Notes: generated by a model not told the origin, from the letters alone. A DNA stretch of 42,500 nt from Symbiodinium natans (GCA_905221605.1 CAJNDS010001079.1:437501-480000); one strand, 5' to 3'; numbered from the stretch's first letter, positions 9,496-18,200 are shown. Program-made: numbers and translations.

Positions 9496-11998
9496 GGGGG
9501 GGTTGGGGTTGGGGGGGGGTTGGGGGGGGGTTGGGCGCGCAGCCCCGCCATTTGCAACACAACGCTCGCATCTTTGGTTTGGAAAGGATACTCATATGCT
9601 TTGAAGCAAGCTTGCCCGGCTTTAAGAAACAGCGGGGGGTTTGAAGGGGGGGCGCAGACCCCCCCATTTGCAAACACAATGCTCGCATCATGGGTTTGGA
9701 AGGGATTCATACGAGTTGAAGAAGCTTGCCCGGCGCCAAACAAACAAGAAATATGTATTGTGTATTATCAATTCTATATCAAATAGCAGTAAATATATAC
9801 ATATATGCTTTGCTATTTCGATTTTATTATTTGTTTATGATACAAAGGTATACTCTACGATATTGTGTTCTATTCTACTCTATGCCACTATAGATATTTT
9901 GTTATACTTTGTTTTAATATATACACATATATATATATTAACATATGAGGTTATGCTATGTTTTCCTACATATCCTTTCCTGTCCTTTCATTTCCTTTCC
10001 TTACCTTCCTTGCTTCCTTGCTTCCTTGCTTCCTTGCTTCCTTGCTTCCTCCTTGCTTCCTTGCTTCCTTGCTTCCTTGCTTCCTTGCTTCCTTGCTTCC
10101 TTGCTTGCTTCCTTTCTTCCTTCCTGCCTTCCTTCCGTCCTTCCGCCCTTCCTTCCCTCCCTCCCTCCTTTTCTCCCTCCCTCCCTCCCCTTCCCTCTCT
10201 CCGTCGGAAGAACAGAATTATTTCTTGATCCTAAATATATTATTTTTTGATCCTAAATGAATTTTTTCTTGATCCTAAATATTTTTTTTGGTCCGCATCC
10301 CCCCAACCCCCAAGTCCTGAACCCTCAACCTTCAACCCCAAACCTTGAACTCTGAACCCTAAACCCCAAACCCTGAATCCTAAATCTCGCAAGCCATGTC
10401 CTCCGCGGGGAGGACCGGCTCATCAGGAATGGGGGAGACCTGAATAGGGTCTTCAACAGGGGTTGACGGGTTCAGGGTTTATGGGTAAGGGCTTAGGGTT
10501 TAAAGTTTAGGGTTTAGGGTTTAGGGGTTCGGGGTTGAGGGTTTCGTGCGGAGGGCTTCGGGCTTACGGTTGTCAGTAAGGTTTCTGTGGCACTTGCCGA
10601 GGTTCAGAGGCATGACCTGAAGTAAGGTCTCAGGGAAGTAAGGACGGTTCATTGGGTTTAGGGTTTAAGGTTTAGGGTTTAGGGATTAGGGTTTAAGGTT
10701 TAGGGTTTAGGGTTTAGGGTTTTACCAAGGTTGCACATCACCCACGGCCCCTTCTGCCTTTGCACGGCTCAAACGTTCATGCATCGTACGATAGTACAGC
10801 CTAATGTAGCATAGCCCGGCATGTATGGTGGAATACTGCGGCAGCATCAAATCTTGAAAGAGCTGGTCTTGTTCCCGCCAGCAAGTACCATGGGCTTGGA
10901 GGTTCGAGGGCTTCGGATTTAGGGGGTCTAAAGCTTACGGTTTGGAGGCTTTAGGCGGTTTGCGGGTTTAGGGTTTGGGACCCTAAACCCTAAACCCTGA
11001 ACCCTAAACCTAAACCCTGAGAGGGCCTCCAGTGGCTCGGAGTGAACTGCGCGCATCTGCAAGTCCTCCAGGTCGCAGGCGACGACGGCGTAGCTGGAGA
11101 ACATGACGGTGCTCAGTGTCAAGCTGCAGAGCTGTACTAGGAGCTCACCCGCAGAATGCACCATGAAGAAGGCCTGGGTAGGGTCTAGGACTGGTGGACT
11201 CAGCAAGTTAGATTCCACCTTCTAGGATGTTGAGGGTTTCTGGATTCACTTTGAAAAACAAACAGCCGTCGAGGTGAGCCCAGCAGCAGAGTAGGCGGTG
11301 ATGCAGGCGCAAAGAAGGGCCTCAGATCTCTTCTCCTCCTCAGTAGCAGCCGCATCCGTGTCCGGGACCAGACCCTCACCCCTAAACCTTAAACTAAAAC
11401 CTTAAACCCTAAACCCTAAACCCTAAACCTCAAACCCTAAACCCTAAACCTTAAACCCTAAACCCTAAACCCTGAGGGAAATGATGAAGCCAACCGGGTG
11501 TCCTCAAGGAAGTCCAGTAAGTCCTTCCGCAGGATGCCTCGATCTAAGCTGGCCCGCATTGCCTGCCGCGGCTTAGGGTTTAGGGCTTAGGGTTTAGGGT
11601 GTAGGGTTTAGGGTTCAGGGTTCAGGGTTGTAATCCCTTTGCCCTCATATTGAAGCCCCCTACCCCCTAATGCTACACACGCCATTCGAGTTACATGTAG
11701 AGTGCATGGGGAATATTTCACATAAGGGGGCAGGGGGGTTGAATGTTCGGGCGAGGGGATTGTTGTGGCATCTTATTCACGTCGCGCAAAGCTTCTCCAC
11801 GTGCTTCCAGAGTCAGCTTTACGCGCATCTATATTGGACACCCTAAACCCTAAACCCTAAACCCTAAACCCTAAACCCTAAACCTGAACCCTAAACCCTA
11901 AACCCTAAACCCAAAACCCACACCCGAATTATTCCCAAAACTAGGACTAACCTGAGAAGCGCCCACACTTCGCGCACACAGAAATGTTGGGAGCTCTC
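1137..11998 (-). CDS. Gene A: multi-exon membrane protein of unknown function, 3' end outside window
   Basis: Twelve exons of 27-147 nt can be chained on the minus strand. From 11562 leftwards every junction is phase 0, and donors are mostly GC (one GA, several GT). The predicted product has a helical acidic/basic N-terminal stretch (AMRASLDRGILRKDLLDFLE), hydrophobic segments in exons A3 and A4 (around CACITAYSAAG and LTLSTVMFSSYAVVA), a Pro-rich linker (A6), a charged region (FKFNRKNFMFDKKLKQ, then EREFQEQDMRVAQFRLYRE) and another membrane segment (LYLVSSALLI). This layout resembles uncharacterised membrane proteins I associate with dinoflagellates, but I cannot name it. The first exon is not certain (A1 is entered in phase 1, so an upstream exon is missing) and no stop codon is seen, so the gene continues left of the window. 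Links across the 6.4-10.4 kb interval are the weakest part of the model. Confidence 0.55.
1671..1697 (-). CDS. Gene A exon A11, 27-nt microexon
   Basis: DVRDLVELT after acceptor CATGCAG; GC donor ACA/GCCAGT. Nine codons, phase 0 in and out, isolated between telomeric arrays at 1585-1660 and 1750-1830. Confidence 0.55.
2131..2187 (-). CDS. Gene A exon A10
   Basis: EREFQEQDMRVAQFRLYRE; acceptor TGACCAG, GC donor GAG/GCCGCG. It joins in phase to A9 on one side and to the DVRDLVELT microexon on the other, giving a continuous charged helix. Confidence 0.7.
2196..2342 (+). repeat. Variant telomeric array, GGGCTTTA octamer then GGGCTTA heptamer
   Basis: About ten octamers followed by about eight heptamers, each block uniform. 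Confidence 0.9.
2424..2463 (+). CDS. Exon candidate in a gene A intron
   Basis: GTAGCCAG then IIKHGRGEFPTNK, then AAG/GTTATA. It joins in phase to 2658-2713 on the plus strand. Opposite to gene A, so either a nested transcript or chance. Confidence 0.25.
2497..2612 (-). repeat. CCCTAAA array ending in CCCTGAA variant
   Basis: About eleven CCCTAAA units pass abruptly into five CCCTGAA units. Confidence 0.9.
2658..2713 (+). CDS. Exon candidate in a gene A intron
   Basis: ACNEKLEHPSYVSKDQKS between CTCCAG and AG/GTGATG, 15 of 18 codons ending in G/C. The NEKLxxPSYVSK pattern faintly recalls the coiled tail of valyl-tRNA synthetases; not enough to name it. Confidence 0.35.
2836..2889 (-). CDS. 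Gene A exon A9
   Basis: ALFKFNRKNFMFDKKLKQ, 18 codons, 16 of them ending in G or C. Acceptor CACGCAG, GC donor CAG/GCTGTT. The plus strand is also open (LLQLLVEHEILP...) but has poor third positions, which favours the minus strand. Confidence 0.65.
3556..3588 (-). CDS. Gene A exon A8 candidate
   Basis: EPPETSLSSSE after acceptor CCCACAG, donor GAA/GTTGCC, 33 nt in phase. A plus-strand reading of the same DNA (3532-3620, ELLQKYGNFRRAQAGLRR...) with TTCAG acceptor and GTATAG donor is equally open, so this call depends on the minus-strand gene model. Confidence 0.4.
3625..3739 (+). repeat. TTTAGGG array
   Basis: About sixteen nearly perfect units; further arrays lie at 2930-3075, 3222-3290 and 3458-3530. 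Confidence 0.9.
4251..4850 (+). repeat. AT-rich minisatellite, CTAGAAATAT unit
   Basis: About 600 nt of diverged 9-12-nt units built round ATATCTAGAAA. ORFs inside it are repeat artefacts. It lies in a gene A intron. Confidence 0.85.
5042..5089 (-). CDS. Gene A exon A7
   Basis: ARRQREELCALSRASV between acceptor CCCCAG and donor GTC/GTAGGT; 16 codons, phase 0 in and out, strong GC3. Confidence 0.6.
5321..5462. mobile_element. MITE-1, full copy
   Basis: Inverted terminal repeats ACTTGGAGGTTCATGGTACT and its near-complement ending CCATGAACCTTCAAGT; inner part also palindromic (GTACTTACAACT / AAGTACAGGC). 142 nt, no coding capacity. Confidence 0.85.
5546..5860 (+). repeat. Long TTTAGGG array with GGCTTTA and GGGCTTA blocks
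   Basis: TTTAGGG units to about 5750, then about seven GGCTTTA units, then GGGCTTA. Confidence 0.9.
6216..6350 (-). CDS. Gene A exon A6 candidate (Pro/Ser-rich linker)
   Basis: 45 codons between acceptor GCCCCAG and donor GAT/GTGGGC: it starts MSSCAPEVAGGRRTEP, with DVTPPEDLSPPRVTPARSC later. The opposite strand is also open here (MEVRSSRKPTSSQLL...), so the strand is chosen only by splice sites and phase. Confidence 0.45.
6386..7140. other. Region without recognised gene
   Basis: No telomeric repeat and no convincing exon; contains GCATAGCATATGC-like and CTTCGCAGCGTTGTC repeats (6948-6972). Several short ORFs overlap on both strands without GC3 bias. Confidence 0.5.
7180..7430 (-). repeat. 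CCCCTAAA octamer array followed by a 14-nt composite array
   Basis: About ten CCCCTAAA units, then about eight CCTTAACCCTAAAA units, then decay. A separate TTTAGGGG/TTGAGGGG array runs at 7480-7600. Confidence 0.9.
7684..8031 (-). other. Degenerate coding-like stretch
   Basis: The minus strand reads CSGKPESEYFSIHMVWHVSE and, in another frame, MRFEQVLHAGLDGPEFDNAT. Frame changes and poor GC3 suggest a decayed exon or mobile-element relic rather than a working gene. Confidence 0.25.
8228..8312 (+). repeat. GGATCAAAAAA repeat, left border of AT island
   Basis: Four units of GATCAAAAA(A/C) followed by T-rich sequence. The inverted counterpart is at 10225-10295. Confidence 0.75.
8340..8612. repeat. 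GCAGCATTTCTG minisatellite
   Basis: About five units of 45-60 nt containing AGCAGCATTTCTG and CAGAGGCTGCAAATA. The minus ORF across it is repeat-derived. Confidence 0.8.
8640..9300 (+). repeat. TATATTATTG minisatellite with (TA)n
   Basis: Diverged 10-12-nt units; (TA) run at 9260-9284. Confidence 0.85.
9318..9745 (+). repeat. Three copies of a roughly 60-nt unit separated by G tracts
   Basis: GCTCGCATC...GATTCAT..GCTTTGAAGCAAGCTTGCCCGG occurs at 9326, 9565 and 9680. Between the first two lies 150 nt of almost pure G (9385-9535) with TT interruptions. Confidence 0.85.
9985..10200 (+). repeat. TTGCTTCC octamer and CCTT/CCCT tract
   Basis: About twelve TTGCTTCC units followed by CCTTCCTT and CCCTCCCT; pure pyrimidine on this strand. 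Leu/Pro/Ser ORFs here are artefacts. Confidence 0.9.
10225..10295 (-). repeat. TTGATCCTAAAT repeat, right border of AT island
   Basis: Three TTGATCCTAAAT units; complement of the GGATCAAAAA units at 8228-8312. Confidence 0.75.
10389..10439 (-). CDS. Gene A exon A5
   Basis: Acceptor ATTCAG followed by VSPIPDEPVLPAEDMAC in phase 0. The next bases are GAGATT, so a GA donor is assumed; the exact 3' end is uncertain by a few codons. Confidence 0.55.
11027..11173 (-). CDS. Gene A exon A4 (membrane segment)
   Basis: 49 codons in one frame: AFFMVHSAGELLVQLCSLT, then a hydrophobic run STVMFSSYAVVACDLEDLQ, ending HSEPLE. Acceptor ACCCAG, GC donor GAG/GCCCTC. A telomeric array starts at the 3' boundary. 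Confidence 0.75.
11267..11374 (-). CDS. Gene A exon A3 (membrane segment)
   Basis: Exactly 36 codons from acceptor GTGAG to GC donor ACG/GCTGTT. It starts GLVPDTDAAATEEEKRSEA and runs into the hydrophobic stretch LLCACITAYSAAGLTST. The continuing strand reads a stop soon after the donor, so the GC donor is needed. Confidence 0.7.
11491..11562 (-). CDS. Gene A exon A2
   Basis: 24 codons beginning AMRASLDRGILRKDLLDF, with GC-rich third positions. Acceptor GCGGCAG; GC donor TTG/GCTTCA. It is flanked on both sides by telomeric arrays. Confidence 0.65.
11650..11743. mobile_element. MITE-7 candidate
   Basis: TTGAAGCCCCCTACCCCCTAA and the imperfect complement ATAAGGGGGCAGGGGGGTTGAA bound 94 nt without coding content. 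Confidence 0.5.
11952..11998 (-). CDS. Gene A exon A1
   Basis: Acceptor CGAAG, two bases, then ELPTFLCARSVGASQ, then the strong donor CAG/GTTAGT. The exit phase 0 matches exon A2. Confidence 0.5.
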
Positions 11999-12059
11999 CT
12001 TCGGGCCCAGGTTTTGGGGTTAGGGTTGAGGGTTTAGGGTTCAGGGTTTAGGGCTCGGG

Positions 12060-12676
12060 GTCTAGGATGTTTACGGCCTAGGCAGCTATGACGCAAGCTT
12101 AGGGGCTTAGGTGTTCCCTAGGTCGCCAGGTTCCTAATGTAAAACAAGAACACACTCGCTTCTGCGTCCGCAGAGCTTCCATAACCTTTGCACGACACAT
12201 GCTGGTTCGTTCCGATGCTCTTGCTCTTAGTTCCAGTATTCAGCTACAGCACGGAATGTCTAGAAAAGTCTCAAGATGTTTGCTTCAGCGATAGCCTCCG
12301 CATGTTGATAATACCTCGTTCGCTTGGGGCGGGGCTCTACAATGATTGGCAGGCCTCTACTATGACAGACATGCTCGCGGCTGCCTGCCGGTAACGGGGC
12401 TTATGTAACAGAATTTGTATGGGAAAGGAGCGGAGCTGTAACAGAGGTGCAACGGAGTTTGTAACGGAGCTGCAACGGAGGGCCCACGGTGTGTAGCGCA
12501 AATCCCATAGTAAATGTCGGTAGAGCCCACCCCCAGTCGTTCGCGTAGCAGTATAGTCACTTAGGAGTCACCAGCTTTCCTGCGCCTACCACTACCCGAC
12601 GCCGACAACAACTCGATCAATGCTGTGGTCATGCCTCTCTCCCACAAAACCTTGACCTCCAAACTTAAGCCTCAAA
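12060..12676. other. Intergenic region between the ankyrin gene and gene A
   Basis: Free of telomeric repeat. 12390-12485 holds degenerate GTAACGGAG/TGCAACGGAG units. A minus-strand ATG at 12180 (MEALRTQKR, then GTGTGT) could be a first exon of gene A but does not fit exon A1 in phase. Confidence 0.45.
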
Positions 12677-14626
12677 CTACTCCCCAAAACCAAACTGGCC
12701 GGCCTGCCAAAGCTGCCATGGCCGGAGGACTTGCACCTGCTTCACAAAGCTTCGGGCCACGATGAACGTCATCGAAGCAGCAAAAAGAAAGCTCTTTCCC
12801 CCAAGGAAGGTGATGATGGTATTGATGTCCAGGCCCACGTCCAGCAGCACTAACCCCACGGCAAGATACAGGCCGCCGCCCCGCCAAGGAAGCGCAAAAG
12901 CTGTCACAGGTATGATTCGAGGATTCACGCGTGCGACGTCGGGCCTCTCCTGCAGCAAAGCAAGAACCTCGTCCCGCTCTCTGGCGTGCCTCTCCTGGGC
13001 CCTTTCTACTGTTTCGTTGCCATCCGCTGTGGTTGCACAGAAACATGCGCACAGCACAGCGCGGCACAAGAGGGCGCAGTGGAGTCCAATGATGCAGCTG
13101 CATGCAATGACAGCTGCCAGAAAAATTTGACGCGCCGAAATCTCAGGTGCCCATACGAAGAGCCAGTGGTCATTCAAGTGCGACTTGACCCACACATTAT
13201 GAAGCTTTGTTGACTGCCATTCACGATAGGCCGGGTTGCTGCCAAGCCGAAGCAACATGCAGATTGCGAAGGCCAGGCTCAGACAGATGTTTCGAAGGAG
13301 AGCAGCCAGCTCGCCAGCGAAGCCTTGGCTCATGAGTGCCAGCACGGGTGCCTGGAGAGTTTTGCGCGTCCTGTGGAGGCCAACTGCGGGCAGAGCATAG
13401 GCCAGAGTTACTAAGGGCAGCCACCATGGCCAGTGGGCGTAAGCCAACAGGAACCCCAGCCAAATTACGGCGACCATGCTCTCCAGCCATCGCCAAAGCC
13501 GGTGAAGTGGCAGGCGCTTTGCGGATGCCTGAGCGACCAAGAGCTTTGCTCCTTCAAGAAACGGGTCCTCTGCCACCTCCGAAACATCCATCTGCACCGT
13601 CCTTCGAGCGGGAAGTGAATAAGTCTTGCAGAGGAAGAACACTCTGTCGAAGTGTTCTTCGAATAGGACTGCTGCCCAGGCCACTGCGATGGCGGCGGTG
13701 GGGACCACGTAAGTACGGTAGTCTGACAGGAGTCTGGAATAATAGCCCTCCTCGGCCTTCTTGGCACGCAGGAACTCTCTGGCATCCAGAGCGTCAAGTC
13801 TCTCAGAAAGGGGTGTGCCCGAAGCACCTTCGTACCATGGGTCGCCACCACAGTTGAGCCAGAGCTTTAGCTCTAGCTTGGAAAGCTCGTGCGAAGTCCC
13901 ACATTCCAGATTGATGGCCGCATCCCTTAGCAATGGCAAAGAGTTGGTGAGGTTGCACCCACGATGGAGAATGCCAGCGCAAGAAGCTTGCTGAAGAGGC
14001 GTCCAGCCGTCATTACTAATCACACGGGCTCCCTCCGGCCAGCGTGGTAGGACCAAGTCGAGCACATCCAGGTGCTCTTTCGAGGCTGCCCAATGAAGCA
14101 GGGATCTCCCTAGGCTATCAATTACGTAAATGCCCTCCGGCCACCGCTGCATCAACATCTCGAGCACTCGAAGCTGCCCAGCTGCGGCTGCCCAATGCAG
14201 AAGCGTAAGGCCTGCTGTGTCGGTGGTGCGGAGCCCCTCGGGCCACCAGCTTAGGAGGAGTTCCAGGGCCTCCATCTGCCCGGCCGAAGCTGCGTAGTGC
14301 CCAGGGGTGTTCCCCCAACCATCCCTGGCTTGGGCGCCCCCGGGCCACGCGGCCAGCAACAACCGCAAGATGTCGATCAAGCCCTCTTGGGCGGCGTGAT
14401 GCACCGAGGTGTGGTAGGGCTCCCGAAGGTCGTCGCAGCTCCACGGGTAGCCGTTCGAAAGGCTTGCGTCGAGGCCGGAATCCAACAACTCCCGCACCTC
14501 GCTGGCATTGCCGCGGCACACGGCATCTCGCAAGTCCGGCTTCTCAGCGCTCCCCCACGCGAAGAAGTCGCACACCCAGGGCAAGGCCCACAGCAGGTGG
14601 TCTCGGAGTAGCAAGACAAAGCGCAT
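12677..14626 (-). CDS. Ankyrin-repeat protein with C-terminal membrane domain, intronless
   Basis: A single uninterrupted frame of 649 codons from the first ATG (14624-14626) to TAG at 12677-12679. The frame is open upstream of this ATG, but only with non-ATG codons. Residues 2-24 are hydrophobic (RFVLLLRDHLLWALPWVCDF), a likely signal anchor or first membrane helix. Residues about 30-215 contain ankyrin repeats with the pattern PEG...D..G.TLLHWAA (for example GLTLLHWAAAAGQLRVLEML at about 139 and GRSLLHWAASKEHLDVLDLV at about 173). After residue 300 come hydrophobic segments near 306-322, 383-415, 446-461, 500-528 and 586-625, so about 5-7 membrane helices. The architecture recalls ankyrin-linked channels, but I see no pore or selectivity motif and do not assign transport. 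No telomeric repeat interrupts it, unlike its neighbours. An opposite-strand ORF in the same DNA is a shadow. A retro-derived copy is possible; no spliced-leader relic is seen. Confidence 0.9.
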   Translation of the reverse strand: MRFVLLLRDHLLWALPWVCDFFAWGSAEKPDLRDAVCRGNASEVRELLDSGLDASLSNGYPWSCDDLREPYHTSVHHAAQEGLIDILRLLLAAWPGGAQARDGWGNTPGHYAASAGQMEALELLLSWWPEGLRTTDTAGLTLLHWAAAAGQLRVLEMLMQRWPEGIYVIDSLGRSLLHWAASKEHLDVLDLVLPRWPEGARVISNDGWTPLQQASCAGILHRGCNLTNSLPLLRDAAINLECGTSHELSKLELKLWLNCGGDPWYEGASGTPLSERLDALDAREFLRAKKAEEGYYSRLLSDYRTYVVPTAAIAVAWAAVLFEEHFDRVFFLCKTYSLPARRTVQMDVSEVAEDPFLEGAKLLVAQASAKRLPLHRLWRWLESMVAVIWLGFLLAYAHWPWWLPLVTLAYALPAVGLHRTRKTLQAPVLALMSQGFAGELAALLRNICLSLAFAICMLLRLGSNPAYREWQSTKLHNVWVKSHLNDHWLFVWAPEISARQIFLAAVIACSCIIGLHCALLCRAVLCACFCATTADGNETVERAQERHARERDEVLALLQERPDVARVNPRIIPVTAFALPWRGGGLYLAVGLVLLDVGLDINTIITFLGGKSFLFAASMTFIVARSFVKQVQVLRPWQLWQAGQFGFGE

Positions 14627-15158
14627 CTGCGGACGCTCCTGGGTCGCCTGGGTTTCTTTGAGACGGCGGCTTGCAGGAGTTGTGCGACCACAACGCAACG
14701 GTCTGATCAGAGGGTTATTAAGTGGTTGGGGTTTAGGGGTACATGTTGCGGAGGGTTCCTATAATAAAGATCGTAGAATTTGCGGGGATCAACAGCCGCC
14801 AAACTCTCCTGGGTTGGTGTGGTAGCTTGGTGCGCCTATGGGGGTTTCCGACATTAGGGGTACCTTACTGGGGTCCCTATTCGCCCTATTCTGAGGGGAT
14901 CCTACTGTTTGGATCCTACTGGATCTTCGCGCGGGCCTGTGACCTCCTCACCTCTCCTGCAATGGCGTCTCCGTAGGTCCCAGGCACTTCGGGATTCCCA
15001 AGATTTAGGGTTTAGGGTTTTGGGTTTTGGGTTTTGGGTTTTGGGTTTTGGGTTTAGGGAGCATCCTGTCGCCTTAGACTGTGAAACCGCGTGCCTCCCT
15101 GTACCCTGCCAGGCCCTACGCGCGTTTTCTTTCGTTGTTCCCTGCACCGGGGCGAGTC
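14627..15158. other. Intergenic region between engB stop and ankyrin start
   Basis: Contains a TTTAGGG/TTTTGGG array (15003-15060). A minus-strand AG/ACGCCATTGCAGGAGAG/GTGAGG (14960-14978) looks like a tiny exon and could be a 5' leader of the ankyrin gene. No TATA or spliced-leader relic recognised. Confidence 0.4.
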
Positions 15159-15235
15159 CTAGCGGATAGCTGGCGGCACAAGCCTCTTCTCCAAGTCCTT
15201 CTGGGCCTTGCGGGGGATGATGCCGTGGGGCGACC
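15159..15235 (-). CDS. engB: engB terminal exon with stop
   Basis: After acceptor TTCGAG: SPHGIIPRKAQKDLEKRL then VPPAIR and TAG at 15159-15161. Nearly all codons end in G or C. Its assignment to engB rests on phase and strand; it has no motif of its own. Confidence 0.6.
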
Positions 15236-18200
15236 CTCGAACCCCAAACCTACGCCGGAAACTTGACAATGTTGGATCGCAGAGCTTGAGGCTTCGGGTT
15301 CGCATGTGCTACAAGGGCTGGCAATGGTAAGTCTAAGTGGCTCTTGAGATGGGAGTTGGGAGTCAGACATCGCCCGCTGCGAATAAATTCACCATACAGA
15401 CGCTGAGATCCACTTCAGAAGTTGAGGGTCTAAGGTCTCGGCAGGTCAGTGCCTGCAAGGTTTACGCTGCAGATTCAGGGCAGGGTTCAGGTGCTGTAGA
15501 TGCTGTAGGCTTGGCACGTGCATATCCCACACACACACACACCCGAAGAACACATTCTGCGTAGCTAGCCGACTTACCAGTTCACCTTACTCCATGCGGA
15601 TCTATGCCAGGAGGGACACCATCCGTTCATTCCTGAGATCTCAACAAAGGTGCCAGCAACATGTCACCCGAAGTGTCTGATAGCCGATAGCCCCTTGCTC
15701 GGAGGCCTTCTTCTTGTTCCGTTCGCCTTGGCTTGGGCTCAAACCCTAAACCCTAAACCCTAAACCCTAAACCCTAAACCCTAAACCCTAAACCTAAACC
15801 CTCAAACGTCTGCACACTTCCATCATCACCACGTCCAGTAAGAAATCCACAACGAACCCTCAACGCGCGCCAGCTGCCCTAGAAAGTAGCATCTGCTTCA
15901 GGGTTTAGGGTTTAGGGCTTGGGGCTTAGGGCTTAGGGCTTAGGGCTAGGGCTTAGGGCTTAGGGCTTAGGGCTTAGGGCTTAGGGCTTAGGGCTTAGGG
16001 CTTAGGGCTTAGGGCTTAGGGCTTAGGGCTTAGGGCTTAGGGCTTAGGGCTTAGGGCTTAGGGCTTAGGGCGTAGGGCTTAGGGCTTAGGGCTTAGGGCT
16101 TAGGGCTTAGGGCTTAGGGCTTAGGGCTTAGGGCTTAGGGCTTAGGGCTTAGGGCTTAGGGCTTAGGGCTTAGGGCTTGGGGCTTGGGGCTTAGGGCTTA
16201 GGGCTTAGGGCCCTGCATGTTTACACCACGGAGCCAACCCAGCTTGGAATGAGGAAACAGCAACTGCTAAGGGCTGGAGACATACTCGTCCCACCCAAAC
16301 CGAGGTTTTCGGGCTTTGTTGGGCGTGAGGTTGAGGGTGGAAATTTCAACCAACTTGAATGCTACCCCGAAACCCTAAACCCTAAACCCTAAACCCAACG
16401 AGAAGGGGTGTCTACCTTGATATATGGCCTAGACTCTCTAACTCTAGACGTGCGACATTTAAAAACAATCGACGCATGGTACCACCAGCATTTACGAAGA
16501 TGTATAGGGAAAAAGGCCTCCTATTACGCACACATCACCAACCGAACGGTTTGGGAAAGAGCCCATAAACCAGTAGTCCCCTCCCGGCAGCTCCTGTCCC
16601 AACAATTCCAGCAACTTACAACAATACTGACTACACCGCCCACAGATCCCATTCATCACGTGGTTTTCTCCCCTGGTATTAAGGATAGGGTAAAGTTCAC
16701 TAAAGGCATTATAAGGAGAGGTCATCCCCAAAGATACTGATTAGAAGTAGTAGAGGAATCAGCATTGGTAGCCTCCAACGATTAAGTATGCCCTGCATCT
16801 GGCGGCTGCGCCTACGCGCCAGCCAAATATTTTTAAGCGCCACGGAAAGAGTCTGGGATGCGCATGGCAGCCGTAAAAAAACCCTAAACCCTAAACCCTA
16901 AACCCTAAACCCTAAGAACGCGGCCCAAGATGACTCGCTTGCGAATATCAGCGATGTGTTCCAAGATGGCCTCACCGTTGGAAGGGCGCGAGCTGACACG
17001 GATGGGGTTGCTGAGGAGAAAAGTAGTTGGGGTTTAGGGTTTAGGGTTTAGGGTTTAGGGTTTAGGGTTTAGGGTTTAGGGTTTAGGGTTTAGGGTTTAG
17101 GGTTTAGGGTTTAGGGTTTAGGGTTTAGGGTTTAGGGTTTAGGGTTTAGGGTTTAGGGTTTAGGGTTTAGGGTTTACGGGTCGGGGCTTGGGGTGCAGGG
17201 TTTAGGGTTTGGGGTTTGGGGTTGGGCCAAGGGCCCTGGCGCATTCGGGGTTAGAGTTGGCTTTGTTGAATTCAAGGGCTGCTTGGTTTAGAGAAACAGC
17301 GCCGGAAGCAAACACAGAAAACAAACAAGCATCAAACAGTGAGCTCTACCTGGCCAGTCAAGAGGGCCAGTCTTCAGGCAGCATGGCTTTCCCTAAACCC
17401 TAAGTCCTAAACACTCCACCCGAAACCCTAAATCCTGAACCCTAAACCCTAAACCCTAAACCCTAAACCCTAATTCGTTTTTTAGTGTAGAGACCGAATC
17501 TCCACTTCGACTGCCAGCCTCCTAGCCTTTAGGGTTTAGGGTTCAACCCTGTGCCATACACTCGCTAACTGCGCGAACCTTCAACCTCTTTCATGCCATG
17601 GCTTATTCAAATAGGATCGGTATTTTGGGTAGCTTAGAGTTCATATGTATGTGGGTTGTACGTAGAAAACATTGGAAATTATTCAGTCTCCTGCAGTGCG
17701 CCCTAAAACCTCTACCCCCTATAAACCCTCTAAACCCTCCAAACCCTACAAACCCTATAAATCCTCTGAACCCTCTAAACCCTACAAACCCTAACCCTAC
17801 ACCCCAAGCCCTAAACACTAAACCCCCCTTTACAAAACCCAGAAATCCCAGAAACCCTAACCCCCTCTTATGAACCCCTAAAACCCTAAGCCCCAAATTC
17901 CTAAACCCTAAATCCGAAACCCTAAACCCCAGAAATTCTAGAAACCCTCTCAGTCGCCTCGCGTCCGGTCCTGGCCTTCGCGCTCGCCCTGAGGTGCGAA
18001 GAGAGGTGAGAAGTGGGTGAGGATTTGGGGCTTCCTATACGTTTACGGTTTAAGGTTTAGGGTTTAGGGTTTAGGGTTTAAGGGTTTAGGGTTTAGGGTT
18101 TAGGGTTTAGGGTTTAGGGTTTAGGGTTTAGGGTTTAGGGTTTAGGGTTAGTTTAGGGTTTAGGGTTTAGGGTTTAGGGTTTAGGGTTTAGGGTTTAGGG

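Noticed and set aside
9293-9786. Gly-rich and Pro-rich proteins across the G tract
   Set aside because: Low-complexity translation of poly-G/poly-C on both strands.
9641-10260. 195-codon Leu/Ser/Pro ORF
   Set aside because: Translation of the TTGCTTCC octamer; membrane-like look is a composition effect.
12762-14825. Further ORFs overlapping the ankyrin gene
   Set aside because: Shadow frames of the 649-codon gene; none has a domain.
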